From the NCBI GenBank assembly GCA_029531795.1, contig JAPEIS010000010.1, positions 930,001 to 994,000 on the forward strand: DNA of 64,000 bases. The letters are read 5' to 3'. The position numbers and the translations under genes were made by a program. Origin of the DNA: Sclerotinia nivalis. Lineage: Eukaryota > Ascomycota > Leotiomycetes > Helotiales > Sclerotiniaceae. The first letter of the stretch is position 1. Every line of letters starts with the position of its first letter. This document shows positions 47,171-59,737 of the stretch, piece after piece. The notes below the pieces were generated by a model that saw nothing but the letters and a program-made list of their open reading frames with translations, was not told where the DNA came from and did not search any database.

Positions 47171-48267
47171 ATGGCTTTCGGTTCTATATTCGTTGGTAAT
47201 GTGATTTCTATTTTTATTGAAGGAATTTGTATCGAAATCTAATGAGTCTTTGGTTAATGGCCTACTATTATACAAATCTTAGTAGAATTAGATGCTCTAG
47301 TGATGTCAAACCTTGTTGCTGGTTTTAACGAACAAATTGTTTATCTGAATTATATTTTCTTTGTTATCGAAGATCGTTTTACTATTCAAGCTATTTATAT
47401 CGCTACTTAAACAAATAAGATCGAGGAATTCAAAGCGGAAAACATCGAGTTTCTTTGCATTTTAGCCGGCAAGTAAACTCAATTGGATACCGATGGTGCT
47501 GCTACTAATTAGAAATCGATTACTCCCTATTAAATTCAGAAGGACCTGTTTGTTTTTAAAGGCGAAAGATCTAATATTCTTATTCGATAAGAGGATTATC
47601 AGTTCTGGAAGTTGGGTTTGCAATTTTGTTAGATGATCGATTTACAATTTTTTGTTTTCGAACAAAAGAAGATTAGCTATGCTATTAGTTTTCTCGATGG
47701 TCAAATGTGATAAGAGTGTATTATGGATATCATTAGATTCGTTGATGATTTTATTTGTTTTGATTCTGTTGTTTCGTTTTTGGCCAAATTGGACAAATTA
47801 TATATCTTTGTAGATATCGAAAAGAAAGTTTTGCTTAAATTCGATAAACTTTTTATAGGTTTAAAGGAATCCTTTTCGGTTTTCTTTTTTATATTGTTTT
47901 ATCTTGCTAATTTTTGCTACAAGTTTGATCGCGAGATTGTTAATACAATGAAGCAAAAGATTACGGTTCTTTTTCGAACTTTGGTTATTGGTGATTCGAA
48001 CTTTTGTGTAGTTGACGATATTGATGGTTGGCAAAAGAAATTCTCTATTTGGAGTCAGGATCTTTGTAATGTTGAGTATTATAACAAAAATTCTGGTAAA
48101 ACATTTGTTGTTGATAATAACTCTATAGACTTCGATATAATGAAACAAAAAGAATAATAGAAAAAGAGTTTGTAAAATAAGAAAAAGAAGTTTAATTCTG
48201 TGGTTTTTTGTAATTGTTGTAGTAGGATTGGTTATCTTCAGATTGATTATTATATTATTTATAATAT
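47171..48267 (+). pseudogene. Gypsy-B copy 2 gag, 5' part
   Basis: The ATG at 47171 (MAFGSIFVGN) opens a frame homologous to copy 1 gag. A 144-codon stop-free stretch at 47723-48157 (MDIIRFVDDFICFDSVVSFL...) matches 29306-29730. The zinc-knuckle region CNCCSRIGYLQIDY (about 48209) is followed directly by the Gypsy-D insertion. Gag resumes at 59352 in the same frame once 11,088 bases (element plus ATAT) are removed. Confidence 0.8.
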
Positions 48268-48555
48268 TGTGAAAGAGGTAGATCGAGATACGTGCGTCCC
48301 GATAGCACGCTGCGAGGGGGAATAGGATACGAACTGATCAGACTACATTGTATAAACTTCGAATAGTAGAACTAATGTGAATAACAATAGGTTGGGGGTT
48401 GTATATAGTGAGTATGCAAAAAGACTAATGAAAACGATTGATTATTCTAAAAAGGAAGACAAAGCCTTTTTTTTATATTTAATTACGAAGGATTATGTGA
48501 TCTAATGCCTATGAATTAGCTATGTATGTAGCCCTAGCAATCCAACTTTCTTACA
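48268..48555 (-). repeat. Gypsy-D 3' LTR (minus orientation)
   Basis: 288 bp, the partner of 59064-59351. It retains more G/C (for example GATACGTGCGTCCCGATAGC) than the other LTR, which shows the same positions changed to A/T. Confidence 0.92.
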
Positions 48556-48693
48556 CTCTTCTCTTTTCGGAAATATATAGCTTATCCCAATCAAAAACCC
48601 ATTTGCGATGTAGAAAATAGATCAGGATATCAAGGAAAGAGGTCATTGAGTACTTTTTAAGATCGTCTTAAAAAGTCAGTATCGTCTATAAAT

Positions 48694-51600
48694 TCAAGAG
48701 ATCAAATCTGCGGGATAAACGGATCTTCCAAAATTGATACTAGTTTTTTGAGCCGGAGGAGTATTTCCTGTGGTAATTGTTTTTGGGTGTTTGGCAGTAG
48801 GTTTCGTTTTAGGTTTCTTCTGAGCGTTTTGAAGATGGTTTGAATGTTGGATTGATGGTATTGGTCCTTTGGATCCTTGATTCGCTTTTGAAGAGGGGTT
48901 CTTTCTTTTCCGGGTCGATTTCTTCGGACCCTTTTGTAGTCCAGCTGATTGTATGGATAGCTCTCGAGCTGACTTTCGATCAGAGTTGGGTGTTTCATTT
49001 CGATTTTTCGAAGGTCCAGCAATGGATCTCTCTACTCCCTTTCTTTTTGATCTTTTTGAAATGTAAGGAACCGTTCCGGCTGCGAATTCAACACCAACTA
49101 AATTGATAATTTCCTATTCAAGAGTAATGTCATTCTCTGGGAATTCTTGATGTTCGAAGTCTTTGTTCTAAAGAATTTCCAATTGTTTCTTGGTGGTTTT
49201 GTAGTTTGCAAACAAAGATTAATCTTTTTATTGCTTTTCTTTTTAGATAAATGTATTAATCAGAGATACCAAAATTTCTATCATCTGATTAATCCACTCC
49301 TGATATTATCTTCAAAACTCGTCATCGTTGAGTTCGAATAACATACTCGTATACTGCTTGATAATAGTGGAACTTTACAATAATAATCCTAAAAGGGCTA
49401 TAGAGATGGATCCAGATAATACAAAATTAATATTAAAGATGAAAGGGCGAGGAATATAAAGATCTTTTTTATTGAGTTTGTTCAATTCAAAAGGAATAGT
49501 TTGATTCTAAAAGAAATGCTGGAAACTTTCGTAGAAGTTATTATCCTTTATTTCTTGATTATTAAGAGCGATAGCGAGATATAATATTGGTACCAAGGTA
49601 AATCTGTAGGTCTTTGAAGAATCATTGAATTGAAGAATGGCATCAAATTGGAGTACAATTATACGAGAATTAGTCTTAACCAAATCTTTCCAATAGAAAT
49701 CATTATTGTATTTAGCTTTCTAAAATGTATTTCTTCGTACTACCCAATCAAAATTATACTAAGGTTAATGAGAGAAAGAATACTTCTTCAGAAGGTTTCG
49801 AATCAACTTGTAGTTCTTATCAAAGATACTCGGAATGAGAACTTGGTACTCCCTGTAGATATTCTCGATTGACTCTCCCAGCTAGAGCAAATCAATTATG
49901 ATAGTGATCCTTTTGAAGACTTTTGATATATATTTCTTGAAAGTTAGATTGAAAAGATCAGAAAATGAATAATAATGGATAAGCTTCCGGTTGCAATCAG
50001 AAAACTGTAATACTGGTAAAGGAATAGGGATAAGGTGGAATTCATAATCTTCTCGAATGTGAACAGTAGTTCGTTATAAAGATAGATCGCTCCTAAAAAG
50101 AAGTTGAACAAAAGAAAAATAACAATTTGAAAATGGACCTCTTTTAAGGATCCTATAGAAATACTATTCATAAACAATAAAAACATCATTACAGAGAAGG
50201 GATATATTAGGGAAGTCTTTGGGCTTGAAGATCTATTGGAACTCCGGAATTCGTAAAACAGAATCCTTTTGGAAAGTATCTTTTGCTAAAAGTATCTTTT
50301 GGCGGAGATCCGATTTAAAGGACTCGATTATATTAAAAGAATAAATATTTTTTTTTAAACTAAAACGATAAAAACCAAGAATTTGTTTCGATTGCTTTTG
50401 TACTAAAGATAGATGAGGGCAAAACTAAAGGTAAAACTCTCCAACCAACCTCATCTCATCGATACGTTTTCGATTCTTAACCACAGTAACCAATCGATTC
50501 TGTAATTCCTTAACCGAAATATACTTTGTTTTTAGATCCAGAAGTTTTGCTAATGCACATAAATGATACATACAAAAAACATTAACAACAATACTTTCAT
50601 TTAATAACATAATAACTTTCCATCCTACTTGATTGGCAATATAGCTATCGTTTATCAACGAGTACTATTCCCTATCAAATTGGAAACCAGAACTGTAGAT
50701 ACAGCTTTTCAAGTCCCGAAAAGAATTTAAAACGATCTTAAAATTATCAGAGTCCGCAGAATTGTCCTTTTTCGAAACAAGCTCCTAGCCATAATCAATT
50801 GCACAACAACGAGGAACATATTTATCTAAAATTGACAGATGTAAAGGGATATTCTTCGAGAAATCGAATTGATAATTTCGCTTCTACCACTTATCGATGT
50901 TTGCAACAACAAATTCCGAGATCGATACAATAACCTGAGAATAGAGGAGCCGACACATGCAAATAGAAGTTGGAAAAGCCATTACATCCAACCTTTCTTC
51001 ATTGTCTGACTCAGCTTCGTCCTCGCTGAGTACTGGAATAATGATTGTTACATCTATTTTACGAATAGACTTATCGTTTTGCTTGACATTAGAAGGAGTT
51101 TCATTTTCTTCACATTCTCTTAAGAACCCAAAACGATTGAAAGTGAGCCTATAGTTCTTGAGGACAGGGTCTTAACCAAAACCAAAAAAAAGAAGGATCC
51201 AATCCTTCTTACTCTTCGTATCGGTTTTTGTGATGAATCCATATATAAAACAGAAATCTGCAGAACAGTACTTTTTTGTTTCTTTGCCTCTCTTTCGGCA
51301 AAGACAACTGGCCATAATTCCATTCAGGAATTTAACCTGAAGACTAAAGCAGAAGGCACAATAAACAATATCCGTTCTTATCGATGCACCTTTCAAAATC
51401 GAATCCTCCGACCATAATCGTGCAAGAGCTTTTCCGAAAGCAAAAGTCCAGATTCTCTCAAGGTTTTTGAGATCCTCTTTAGCTCTGTTGCAGCGCTATT
51501 CGACGAACTAGATTGCTTCATTGTTCTTGACTAAATAGCCAGCTTTGGAAAAACCAATTACTTTATAAAGATTCTGACCTTCGATTCGATCTCTCACTTT

Positions 51601-51810
51601 GCTAACAAAATCTTCGATATAGTCAACAATGTTCAACGAATAATTGAGCCAATATTCAAAAGCATTGTATTTTTCCTTCATATCGAAAGTATCAATGAAT
51701 ACAAAAACTTCGACTTCGCTCCTAAAGGATTGATTTTTATATTGAATAAAGAAGGGAGTATTTTCAAAAAAGTAAAGGGCTATAACTTAGCTAGATCCTT
51801 CTCCAAACAT
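48694..51810 (-). pseudogene. Gypsy-D extra ORF (~1,038 codons) between integrase and 3' LTR, unknown
   Basis: On the minus strand a single frame starts at an ATG at 51810-51808 (MFGEGSS) and ends at a TGA at 48696-48694. Roughly 25 in-frame stops are all explainable as former Gln, Arg or Trp codons, and no frame change is needed over 3.1 kb. Visible features: an aromatic, charged N-terminal third (VFVFIDTFDMKEKYNAFEYW, about 51700); a cysteine-rich patch, CAFC then SCLCRKR then CSADFC (about 51360-51245), that may bind zinc; an acidic segment (LSEDEAESDNEE, about 51020); a long hydrophobic/charged region; and a basic, low-complexity tail (QKGPKKSTRKRKN, KKPKTKPTAKHPK, 48960-48740). I recognise no family. 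It is not RT, integrase or an obvious envelope: no signal peptide or clear membrane segments. Confidence 0.7.
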
Positions 51811-51959
51811 TATGAAAAAGTTAAATAAAAAAGAGTATGAAAGATAAAATAAATATAAACAAATGTATAAAGGTTCGATAGCTTTTTGTTGAAAAAATAA
51901 GATTTATAGAGGAAATATTGAATTGTTCAAGAATTGATTGAAAGTTGTTAAGAATTATT

Positions 51960-54900
51960 TAAAGGATGAGATCAGCTGTATTATAGGTTTTTCAGATTTT
52001 TCAATAAAACCCAAACACCCTTCCCCTCCCAGAAACTTAGGACGACTTCTTGTTTGCACTTTGCAATCAATAAATAGGAATTTGCAATAACAATTTTTTT
52101 TCGGCTTTTTGTATCTCTTCCTTTCCTTTAGGATCTAGATCATCCTGTAATCGGGCAGGAAACAATCCTTGATTGCTTGTTTGTTTTGAAGAACGTAGAT
52201 GCTTCGATACTTAGTACTTCTTGTTGATTCAATCGCAAAAATCATCCGAATTATTATCAACAAAGAGATCTGAACGCAATACATATTTCTTGAACCAGAC
52301 ACCAGCATAAATTCCACCAAACAAAGTTCCATCTATTTCTTCAAAGGTATAAATAGAAAGGCCTTCTAATTTCTTCGAAACCCTATAAGAGCTATACCAT
52401 TTGAAAGCAAATTTTGTATTACATGACATATCAATTTTCGATCAAGGATTGTGATGTAAAACGATATCTTCCGCTTGAATATTTTTATTTAGGGTTTTGC
52501 GGTCTAAATCGTAACAAAGTTTTCCATCTTCCCTATAGCATCGTTTGCAAAGGATTGCTTCTTCGATATCCTCGTCCAACATCTTTAATTGCCGCGCTTT
52601 GGTGACTAACAAATCTTCTCGGGTATATATATTCCCCTAATCAAGGATCCTCCAAATCGTATAGATAGTCTCAAAGAACAATATAACCTTTCGTCCGTAG
52701 ATCAATTCAAACGGAGTTTTGTTTGTAGATTTATATATCGAGATATAATCAGCGAATAATACAGTTTCTAACCATTCAGACCACCTACGCTCACCTTGCG
52801 ATAAACGGGAGAGTGCTTCAGCGATAAAATGATAACCTCTTTCTACCATTCCATTGGCTTGGGGATGGTAAACAGATATCCGGATTTTGTCGATTCTATA
52901 CTTTTCGCAATAAGCAAATACAACGCTTTTGTTCTCAAGATCACCATCCACAATAATCTTTCCAAAAAGGTTATGATAGCAAACTACTTTGTGAAGGAAT
53001 TTAGCTATAGCTTCCAAAGTAGCATTCCGTAATACTTTGGTTTTTACTCAACCATTGAGATCCTCTCGTAAGACAACAAGACACTTGAATTTATGATCGT
53101 CTGGCATTTTCGTAATATTTATATCAACTTTTCGTTAGATACCTAAAGCCCAGATAGCAACTATTGATTCATTTATCTATTTGGACAATCTGAATTAGCA
53201 AACGGAACAGAAGGTTATCCAGTTTTTCATATCCTTATATATACCATCCCATCAATAACAACTGCACAACTTAGCATATAATGATTCTAAACCTTTGTGA
53301 TCTAATTCTTCGTGTACTCGAACTATAACTTTTACTTTTTCGATTAGATCATCATCTGCAATTATATAGATAGAGGGCAATCCATCTCTACGAATTCTAA
53401 ATAAACAATAATCTCTAATACAAAAATTGAAAGCTTTCTTTTTGAATGTTTACCAATCTTTAGTTGTTAAGCCCTTAGGTCTTTGTAATGTAATGACGTA
53501 TTAAACGAACTTTTGCATCTTTTCATTTCCGTACTCCAAAATTTGAGACGGTCTTAAAATTTAGGAGGCGTTTACGTTCACAACTAGATCTATACTCAAG
53601 AAATTCAAATCTACAATAATCAAATTATCAATATCCTTTTCGTATTCTTCGTTAATATCGTCTAAAGCAATCTGTGATCGTTACGATAAAGTATCAGTAG
53701 CAGTATTCTTATTTCCAGAAATATATTTGATATCAAAATCGAAGAGTCTAATCCAAACAATCCATCTTGTAACCAAAGCGCCAGGTAAATCTGTAACCGC
53801 TTTGTTTAGTTGGGCTATAAAAATATTGATATCAATCTTCAAAACGAAATGAATACTATAGAAATCCCTTTTGTATTTTTGTAAGGCTTTGAGGACCCTT
53901 TGGCATTTCCGTTTGATTGTATCGTAATTCTGTTCGGTGTGATTCTATAAACCATTTTCATATCTAGCAACAATATAAGGTTTGTCCTTGTATAATTGGC
54001 CCAAAACAGCTCTACACTCTATTAAGCTAGCATCAACAGCGAAAATGATGATTCCGGCTTCAGGTAGATAAATCAAGGGTAGAAGAATTGGGGTAGAAAT
54101 TAGTTTGTCTTTCAACAAGTCCATCGCAGCATTATACTTAGAAGTCCATATGAATTCTGTATCTTTTTTCAATAAAGTATAGAAAGGTTCAATAACAATA
54201 GCAAAGTTCTTTATCTATAATCGATAGAAAACGTATACTTCAAGGAACATTCTAACTTCATGATTGTTTAAATAAGGAGGCTATTCAAGTATCTTGATGA
54301 TTTTAGTTGTATCAGGATTTCTTCCTTTAGAACTAGTGTAGTATCCTATAATCCGAATCCCATCGTAACACTATTTAGATTTGATTCCAATAGTGTATCC
54401 TGTACATTCGATACGTTTTATTGTAATATTGAGATTCTTCAAGTATTCTATAACAAACTTTTGTAGATTTGGTTCAACTTCAGTTTCGTTGTATCGAGTT
54501 CTAGGGTCTTTAATACCAATATCATTTAGGTAGGGCATAGCCACATCAGGTATGATATCCTACAGTATCCTCAAAACGATTCTTGCAAATTGAGCAATAG
54601 AATTGGTAGCTCCCTGAGGAAGGGTTGTAAATCTCATTAGTTTTAAGGGTGTTATGATAGTAGTGATATCTTTGCTCTTCTTGTTCAATAATATCTGATT
54701 ATATTTAGAGAAGAAATCGATCAAAAAAGTCAACAAGTATCCGGCCATTTGTTCTGCAAACTCCTTTAAGTTTAGAGGTATGTTCGTATCATACAAGGTC
54801 ATTCCATTAGCTTTAGTTATAGCAACAACAATGTAGTACTTTCTAGTTTCGCTCTTCTTGATCAAATACTAGGGATTTCGATAAGGTTTTTTTCCTTCTT

Positions 54901-55732
54901 CTAGTATTCCTTATTTGATATGGTCTTTTATTATTTCGATAGTGATGGACAAGAGGGTCTTTGGAGGGATGAAACCAGGAGCTTGTCAGGTTTTATACGG
55001 GATTGTCTTAATAACTTGAGGCGGAGCAATTGAAGGCTTAATACTGCCAGCTTCAATCCAGTCGAAAGCTAATACCGCTTCCCGATTCATCAAGAATGCT
55101 AAAAGAAACTGCTTTTCTCGTTTCAAGAGTATATTTCCAATGTCTAATAGGGCTAATCGTTCCTATATCAAACGAAATCCTTCCGATCTAATATCGAAGC
55201 GCAGTATCAAATATTTCGAAAATGGATCTGACGGTAGATATGTAGGATTGGTTGTATATTCCAGTTCCAACCAATTTGGATTACCTCCAGGGATTTCACT
55301 ATCAATGTACTCAATCTCATCCGAAGGTTTTATTTTATCGTTTTTCTTTTTGTAGACGCTATTGACTGGAATAAGGATTGTAGAGTTGATATTTATTAAT
55401 CTTTCCCAAGCATCACTTTCAGCTCTAAGTTTTTCCAAGTCGAGATGAATACCATTAGCAGTAAAGTATTCTTGAAATCCCTTTATTTCAGATTCTTCAA
55501 TATTGTCAAATATGTCCTCGATATCGAAGTCAAGTCCAATTCTAAAAGTATCTATAATATACTCGCCAGAATTTAAGATGATCTTAAAATTTGGGATGCC
55601 GATTAGGAACTCCGGGAAATAGGTTTTGATGAATTCTTCGAATTTCCCTTTATTCTTGTTGGCATTTAGGATCTTTGGGGGGTTGCTGGTACAATCTTTA
55701 GGTGTTGTATCACTTATTCTTTTCCTTGATCC
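51960..55732 (-). pseudogene. Gypsy-D pol: RT, RNase H, integrase
   Basis: Minus strand, frame -1 relative to gag-protease, about 1,250 codons with RIP-type stops. RT: FLIDFFSKYNQI (about 54730), TTLPQGATNS (about 54620), and YLNDIGIKDPRTRYN at the catalytic box (about 54532-54490; YLDD changed to YLND). The tether FAIVIEPFYTLLKKD (about 54210) is followed by RNase H with FAVDASL (about 54045). Integrase: H2C2 relic VHEELDHKGLE...CSVCQ (about 53320-53200), IIVDGDLENKSVVF (about 52965) and YHPQANGMVERG (about 52880-52845), with the catalytic Asp and Glu kept. The frame continues past a TGA at 52229 to about 51960. It belongs to the fungal Gypsy type with FLDDIGIKGP-like RT. No chromodomain seen. 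Confidence 0.85.
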
Positions 55733-58383
55733 TCAAGATCAATCTTTGTAATATCAGCTTTATGTTTCGATCCCGTTGCTCAACAACCAGCACAATTGAC
55801 ATCATTATTATCTATGACCCAGATAATTTGTTCATCATCCTTATATTCGAAATCAACTCTTCCTGTAAAGATATAAGGCATTCCGAGCAAGAATAGATCC
55901 TTGGTATTATTCAAAACAAAAATGTCCACAATGTTTTTGATTCCTTCAAAGTTGACTTCAACATCTTCAATCAATCTATATAGTGTAATTATATTTCTAT
56001 TTAGAATCATTATTGTTGTATTGTATTCTTATATTGTAAACCCTAACTCTCTCGCCACTTCAAAATTCATTATATTGATTGTAGAGCCTAAATCAACGAT
56101 ATTGTTGATCTTAACGTTCTTGCTATCGAAAATCACTATTATAGTGAGAATATTGCAAATCTTCTTTGAATAAAAACTAGATTTGGTTGTTACGCTATTA
56201 ATACTGAATAGAACAAAGAAGACTTCTCTAACAAAGCTTGCAGTTTTTATCTCAATATCCTTCCTTTTCTCAACTTCCGTAACTAATATCTTCTTCAGTA
56301 CTTTCTTGAGAAGGTTCGGAAAATGAGCAAGGATTGTATCAATCGATATAAAAACTTCGAACTTGAAAAGGCATTCCAATATCTCTATCAGGGTCTCATT
56401 AGCGTATATCGAAATCAATGATTGCTTTTTTGTTCTTGGAGTTTTCATACAAGTCGGTTTAATCTTGTACATGATACTATCTTCATCAAATTCGGAAAAC
56501 CCTTCCCCTTTTCGATCTTCTTCTTTATCTTCGTTAACATCCATTTCTTTATCTTCCCTAAAGAATTCTTTCTTCAATGCTTCCCTTTCGATTTGCTTCA
56601 TCGACCTTTGCAATACTCGAGATACAATATAAGTTTGTTTCTCAGACTTATCAATTCCACTCTATCCAATTGATTTTGACTTTTTTGATAATCTTCTTTG
56701 TAGTCTTGCAAACTCCTTGAGTTGAGTTGCAGCATTGACATCGAGGATAGATCCTCCCCGATAACCAATATTATTCACGAATACACCTTTGACTACCTCA
56801 ATACTAGAAACATTAACAATTGAAGCCTTGTTCTTATTGTTTTGAATTAACGATTCCTTTCCATATAATCCAAAACCATAAAAGATAGCATACATCTCGA
56901 TCTAATTTATTTCGAGTTTGTCCTTTATTCGAAAGATCGGAATTGGATTGACACACCCTTTTGGTTTATACATAAAGATTCCGTATTCATTGTAATAACA
57001 AAATCCTGTTTCAATATCTTCGATTTTCTTGGGGCAATTCTATTTCATATTGTGACTGTCATCCCAGGGAGATCGGCCAAAACAATAATAACAAAGGAAG
57101 TCTCTTTTGTATACAACATTCACATCAAGAAAAACCGTATCTTCATTTTCCCAAAATGAATAATCATTATACCTTGTGTTTCCTCCTCGATGAGTAGTTT
57201 GATATTGTGATGAAATAAAGATTGGCTTCAAATCTCTCACTCCTCCAACTCTAGTTCGTAGATGATTCATACTGAACTTGTCCAAAAGATCAGTTATCTC
57301 ATCAATGGCGACATCGGTGTTTCGGTCTTGTGTATGTGGAGCTGGGCTAGCCCCGGTGGCAAACGGTGTTTTCATATATTCGCTCATAGCATGCAAGACA
57401 GTGGCTTGATGAGACTTGAGCCTTTCGTAAATGCAGGTTACTGAATCTTCAGAAGAACACCACTTGTATACTTCATCCATCATTTTTTTGAAATTCACAG
57501 AATTAGAATCATCCAAATCGACTTTGAATTGTTTTGCAATCTTTTTGCCCACTTGAACATACAGACTACATAGGAAAAGTCTTCCAGTTTCGAATTCCGT
57601 AATCATATAGTTGTCGATGAACTATATAACTGAGAATACAAACTTAGCAATATAATCCTTTATTATAATCAGATTCGCATTATAGTTTCCCTCATTCTTC
57701 TCTCACTGATTATCAACAAATTGGTCTAAGAAATCACAGGTACCAATCACTTACTAGATATCGTAATTGCGGAAACGACGAAGCAAGGTAGGTTTCAATC
57801 CTCTTTTCCAATTGTACTTGTTGGAACTGTACTCTAATATAAATTTGATCTGGACAGAGATAGATTGGTCGCAGTACCACAAGAAACGAGTCCGCATCTC
57901 CTTATCGGTCATACCACAATCAGTCTGTAAAGCTTCTCAAATAGTAACAAAATCGGATATATCAATTCCATTAAAGATAAGAACAGCAAAGCTTCTGGCA
58001 TATAATATAATAGAGTATATACATACATAATCTACAGTGATATGATACATAGAGCAGACTACAAATGAAGCCTTTGATTGAGGATCCATATCGTCATTCT
58101 TTTTAGTCTTCTTAGCTTTTCCTCCTCCTCTCCTTATAATGTTTCCACTAGCATCAATAGCGAACTCTTCATTGGAATCAAGGGAATCAGTGATATCCCT
58201 TAACCTATATACAGCTTCCGCTAATTGACTTGTAGAAGGTTCTAGGTTCTCCATAATGACAAAAGAAGGAAGGGTTTGAATAAAAGGTTGTTTAATATAT
58301 CGTAAATCGTAATATAATTGAAGGATATCGAGATTGTCAGAATCTGATTCAACTTTGGATTCTTGATAATCCTCACTGTTCAT
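55714..58383 (-). pseudogene. Gypsy-D gag and protease
   Basis: Minus strand, one frame from an ATG at 58383 (MNSEDYQESK) to a TAA at 55716-55714, about 890 codons. Gag: acidic N-terminus, then KKTKKNDDMDP, a capsid-like part (GMTDKEMRTRFLWYCDQ, about 57910) and an atypical zinc-binding stretch CYYCFGRSPWDDSHNMK-NC (about 57090-57033). Protease: NIVDLGSTINIMNFEVAREL (about 56090-56040), where the usual D-S-G has become D-L-G, and LLGMPYIF (about 55880). A 188-codon open stretch (57606-57040) shows this region is less eroded than pol. Pol begins in the -1 frame close to 55732. Confidence 0.82.
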
Positions 58384-59063
58384 ATTTTCCCTTGATAAAG
58401 TTTCAAAGGGAAATAGAAGAATATAAGGAACTTTCTCCTAAGGTATTCCTTCTTGCAAAAGGATTACATAAATCTCAAATCCTTCCGAGCAGGACTTTTT
58501 AAGACACATCTTAAATTTTTGATAGCCGATATCAAAGATAGCAAACTAATATTCTATACTCCAATCCTCCCTCAGCTTCTATCTACAGATAGATACATAT
58601 CAGCTTCAATCATCTATAAAGCATACAAAATCCTCCAGTTGGTCAGGCTGCACTCAATTAAAGTTGTCCTCGAGATCGAGTTTTCGGATTCGAAGGCATA
58701 TAGATTCGGTTATTGATGGAAAATCCTCACAACATTCAGAATCGATCATGCCTCGAACATTATTAGTTCTGATCCCGAGTAAAAGCTTTATCGATGCATT
58801 CCCCCCTTGTGGAATACAATAAAGTAGTTCACTAGAATTATCTATCTTCAATATAATGGGTCAATACAAATGGAAAGGAATCGAAAACCGAACTCTCCCA
58901 TTTATCGCTTGGCAATCCCACTTTTGAAAGGATTCATCTTTTCAGGGTCAATCCTATCCCCCATTAACAAATCGCTATTTTTACTTTCTTTTCAATATAG
59001 TTTCCTTGCAGAAAGGTTCGTACAATATAAACTGTACAATTCGATCTCTGTATAGATCACCAT

Positions 59064-59351
59064 TGTGAAAAAGGTAGATCGAGATACATGTATCCCGATA
59101 GCACGCTACGAGGAAAAATAGAATACGAACTGATCAAACTATATTATATAAACTTCGAATAGTAGAATTAATATAAATAACAATAGATTGGAGATTATAT
59201 ACAATAGATATACAAAAAGACTAGTGAAAACGATTGATTATTCTAGAAAGGAAGGCAAAGCCTTCTCCTTATATTTAACTACGAAGGATCATATGACCTA
59301 ATGCCTATGAACTAGCTACGTATGTGGCCCTAGCAATCCAACTTTCTCACA
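59064..59351 (-). repeat. Gypsy-D 5' LTR (minus orientation)
   Basis: 288 bp, the partner of 48268-48555. Followed by ATATC, of which ATAT duplicates the bases before 48268. Confidence 0.92.
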
Positions 59352-59737
59352 ATATCAATAATAATTTTCTTTTTAACAAATAAGCTTCCGTTAATATCTT
59401 TTTCAATTATAATACTATTGTTTCAATTAATCCGGCCCTTGATCAATATATTGTTGTTCCGGTTTTTCGAAATACTAATAGATTTAATAATAATCGTAAT
59501 GGATTTCGAGAAGGATATATTGGTAATTGGGTACAAAACCAATAGTATTTGAATCAGGTATAATGGTAAGGCTATATCGAGTTAAAGAAGATTATCTCTA
59601 TACTCAATTCAGTTAAGGAAAGTCCTAAACAGAGAAAAAATTAATCTTTACGAAAAATCGTTTGTGAAGGAATATTAAAGGCAAAAAGATAAATCGAGGA
59701 ATAAATAGAAATAAGCTATTGTAATTCAACTTTATAA
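59352..59737 (+). pseudogene. Gypsy-B copy 2 gag, 3' part
   Basis: Resumes the gag frame interrupted at 48267: NRFNNNRNGFREGYIGNWVQNQ-like tail, then a basic segment, to a TAA at 59735-59737. The corresponding end in copy 1 is 30230-30232. Confidence 0.75.

Larger units (their letters stand above)
48268..59351 (-). mobile_element. Gypsy-D: 11.1-kb Gypsy retrotransposon with a third long ORF
   Basis: Two LTRs of exactly 288 bp (48268-48555 and 59064-59351) start TGTGAAAR and end TTCTYACA on the plus strand. Coding is on the minus strand. Comparison with Gypsy-B copy 1 (29840-29860) shows the insertion point: a 4-bp duplication, ATAT, at 48264-48267 and 59352-59355. On the minus strand the first interior bases after the 5' LTR (right side) are ATGGTGATCTATACAG, giving a TGG-initial primer site. 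CCGAAAAGAGAAGAG precedes the 3' LTR as polypurine tract. Order: gag-protease, pol in the -1 frame, then an extra ~1,038-codon frame. Confidence 0.93.

Noticed and set aside
48840..49872. Plus-strand open frames opposite the Gypsy-D 3' region
   Set aside because: They are shadows of the continuous minus-strand frame 51810-48694, which fits the element's coding direction; stop codons on plus interrupt them without a RIP-consistent reading frame.
55140..56632. Plus-strand open frames opposite Gypsy-D protease and RT
   Set aside because: Minus-strand protease and RT motifs explain the sequence; the plus frames are antisense shadows.
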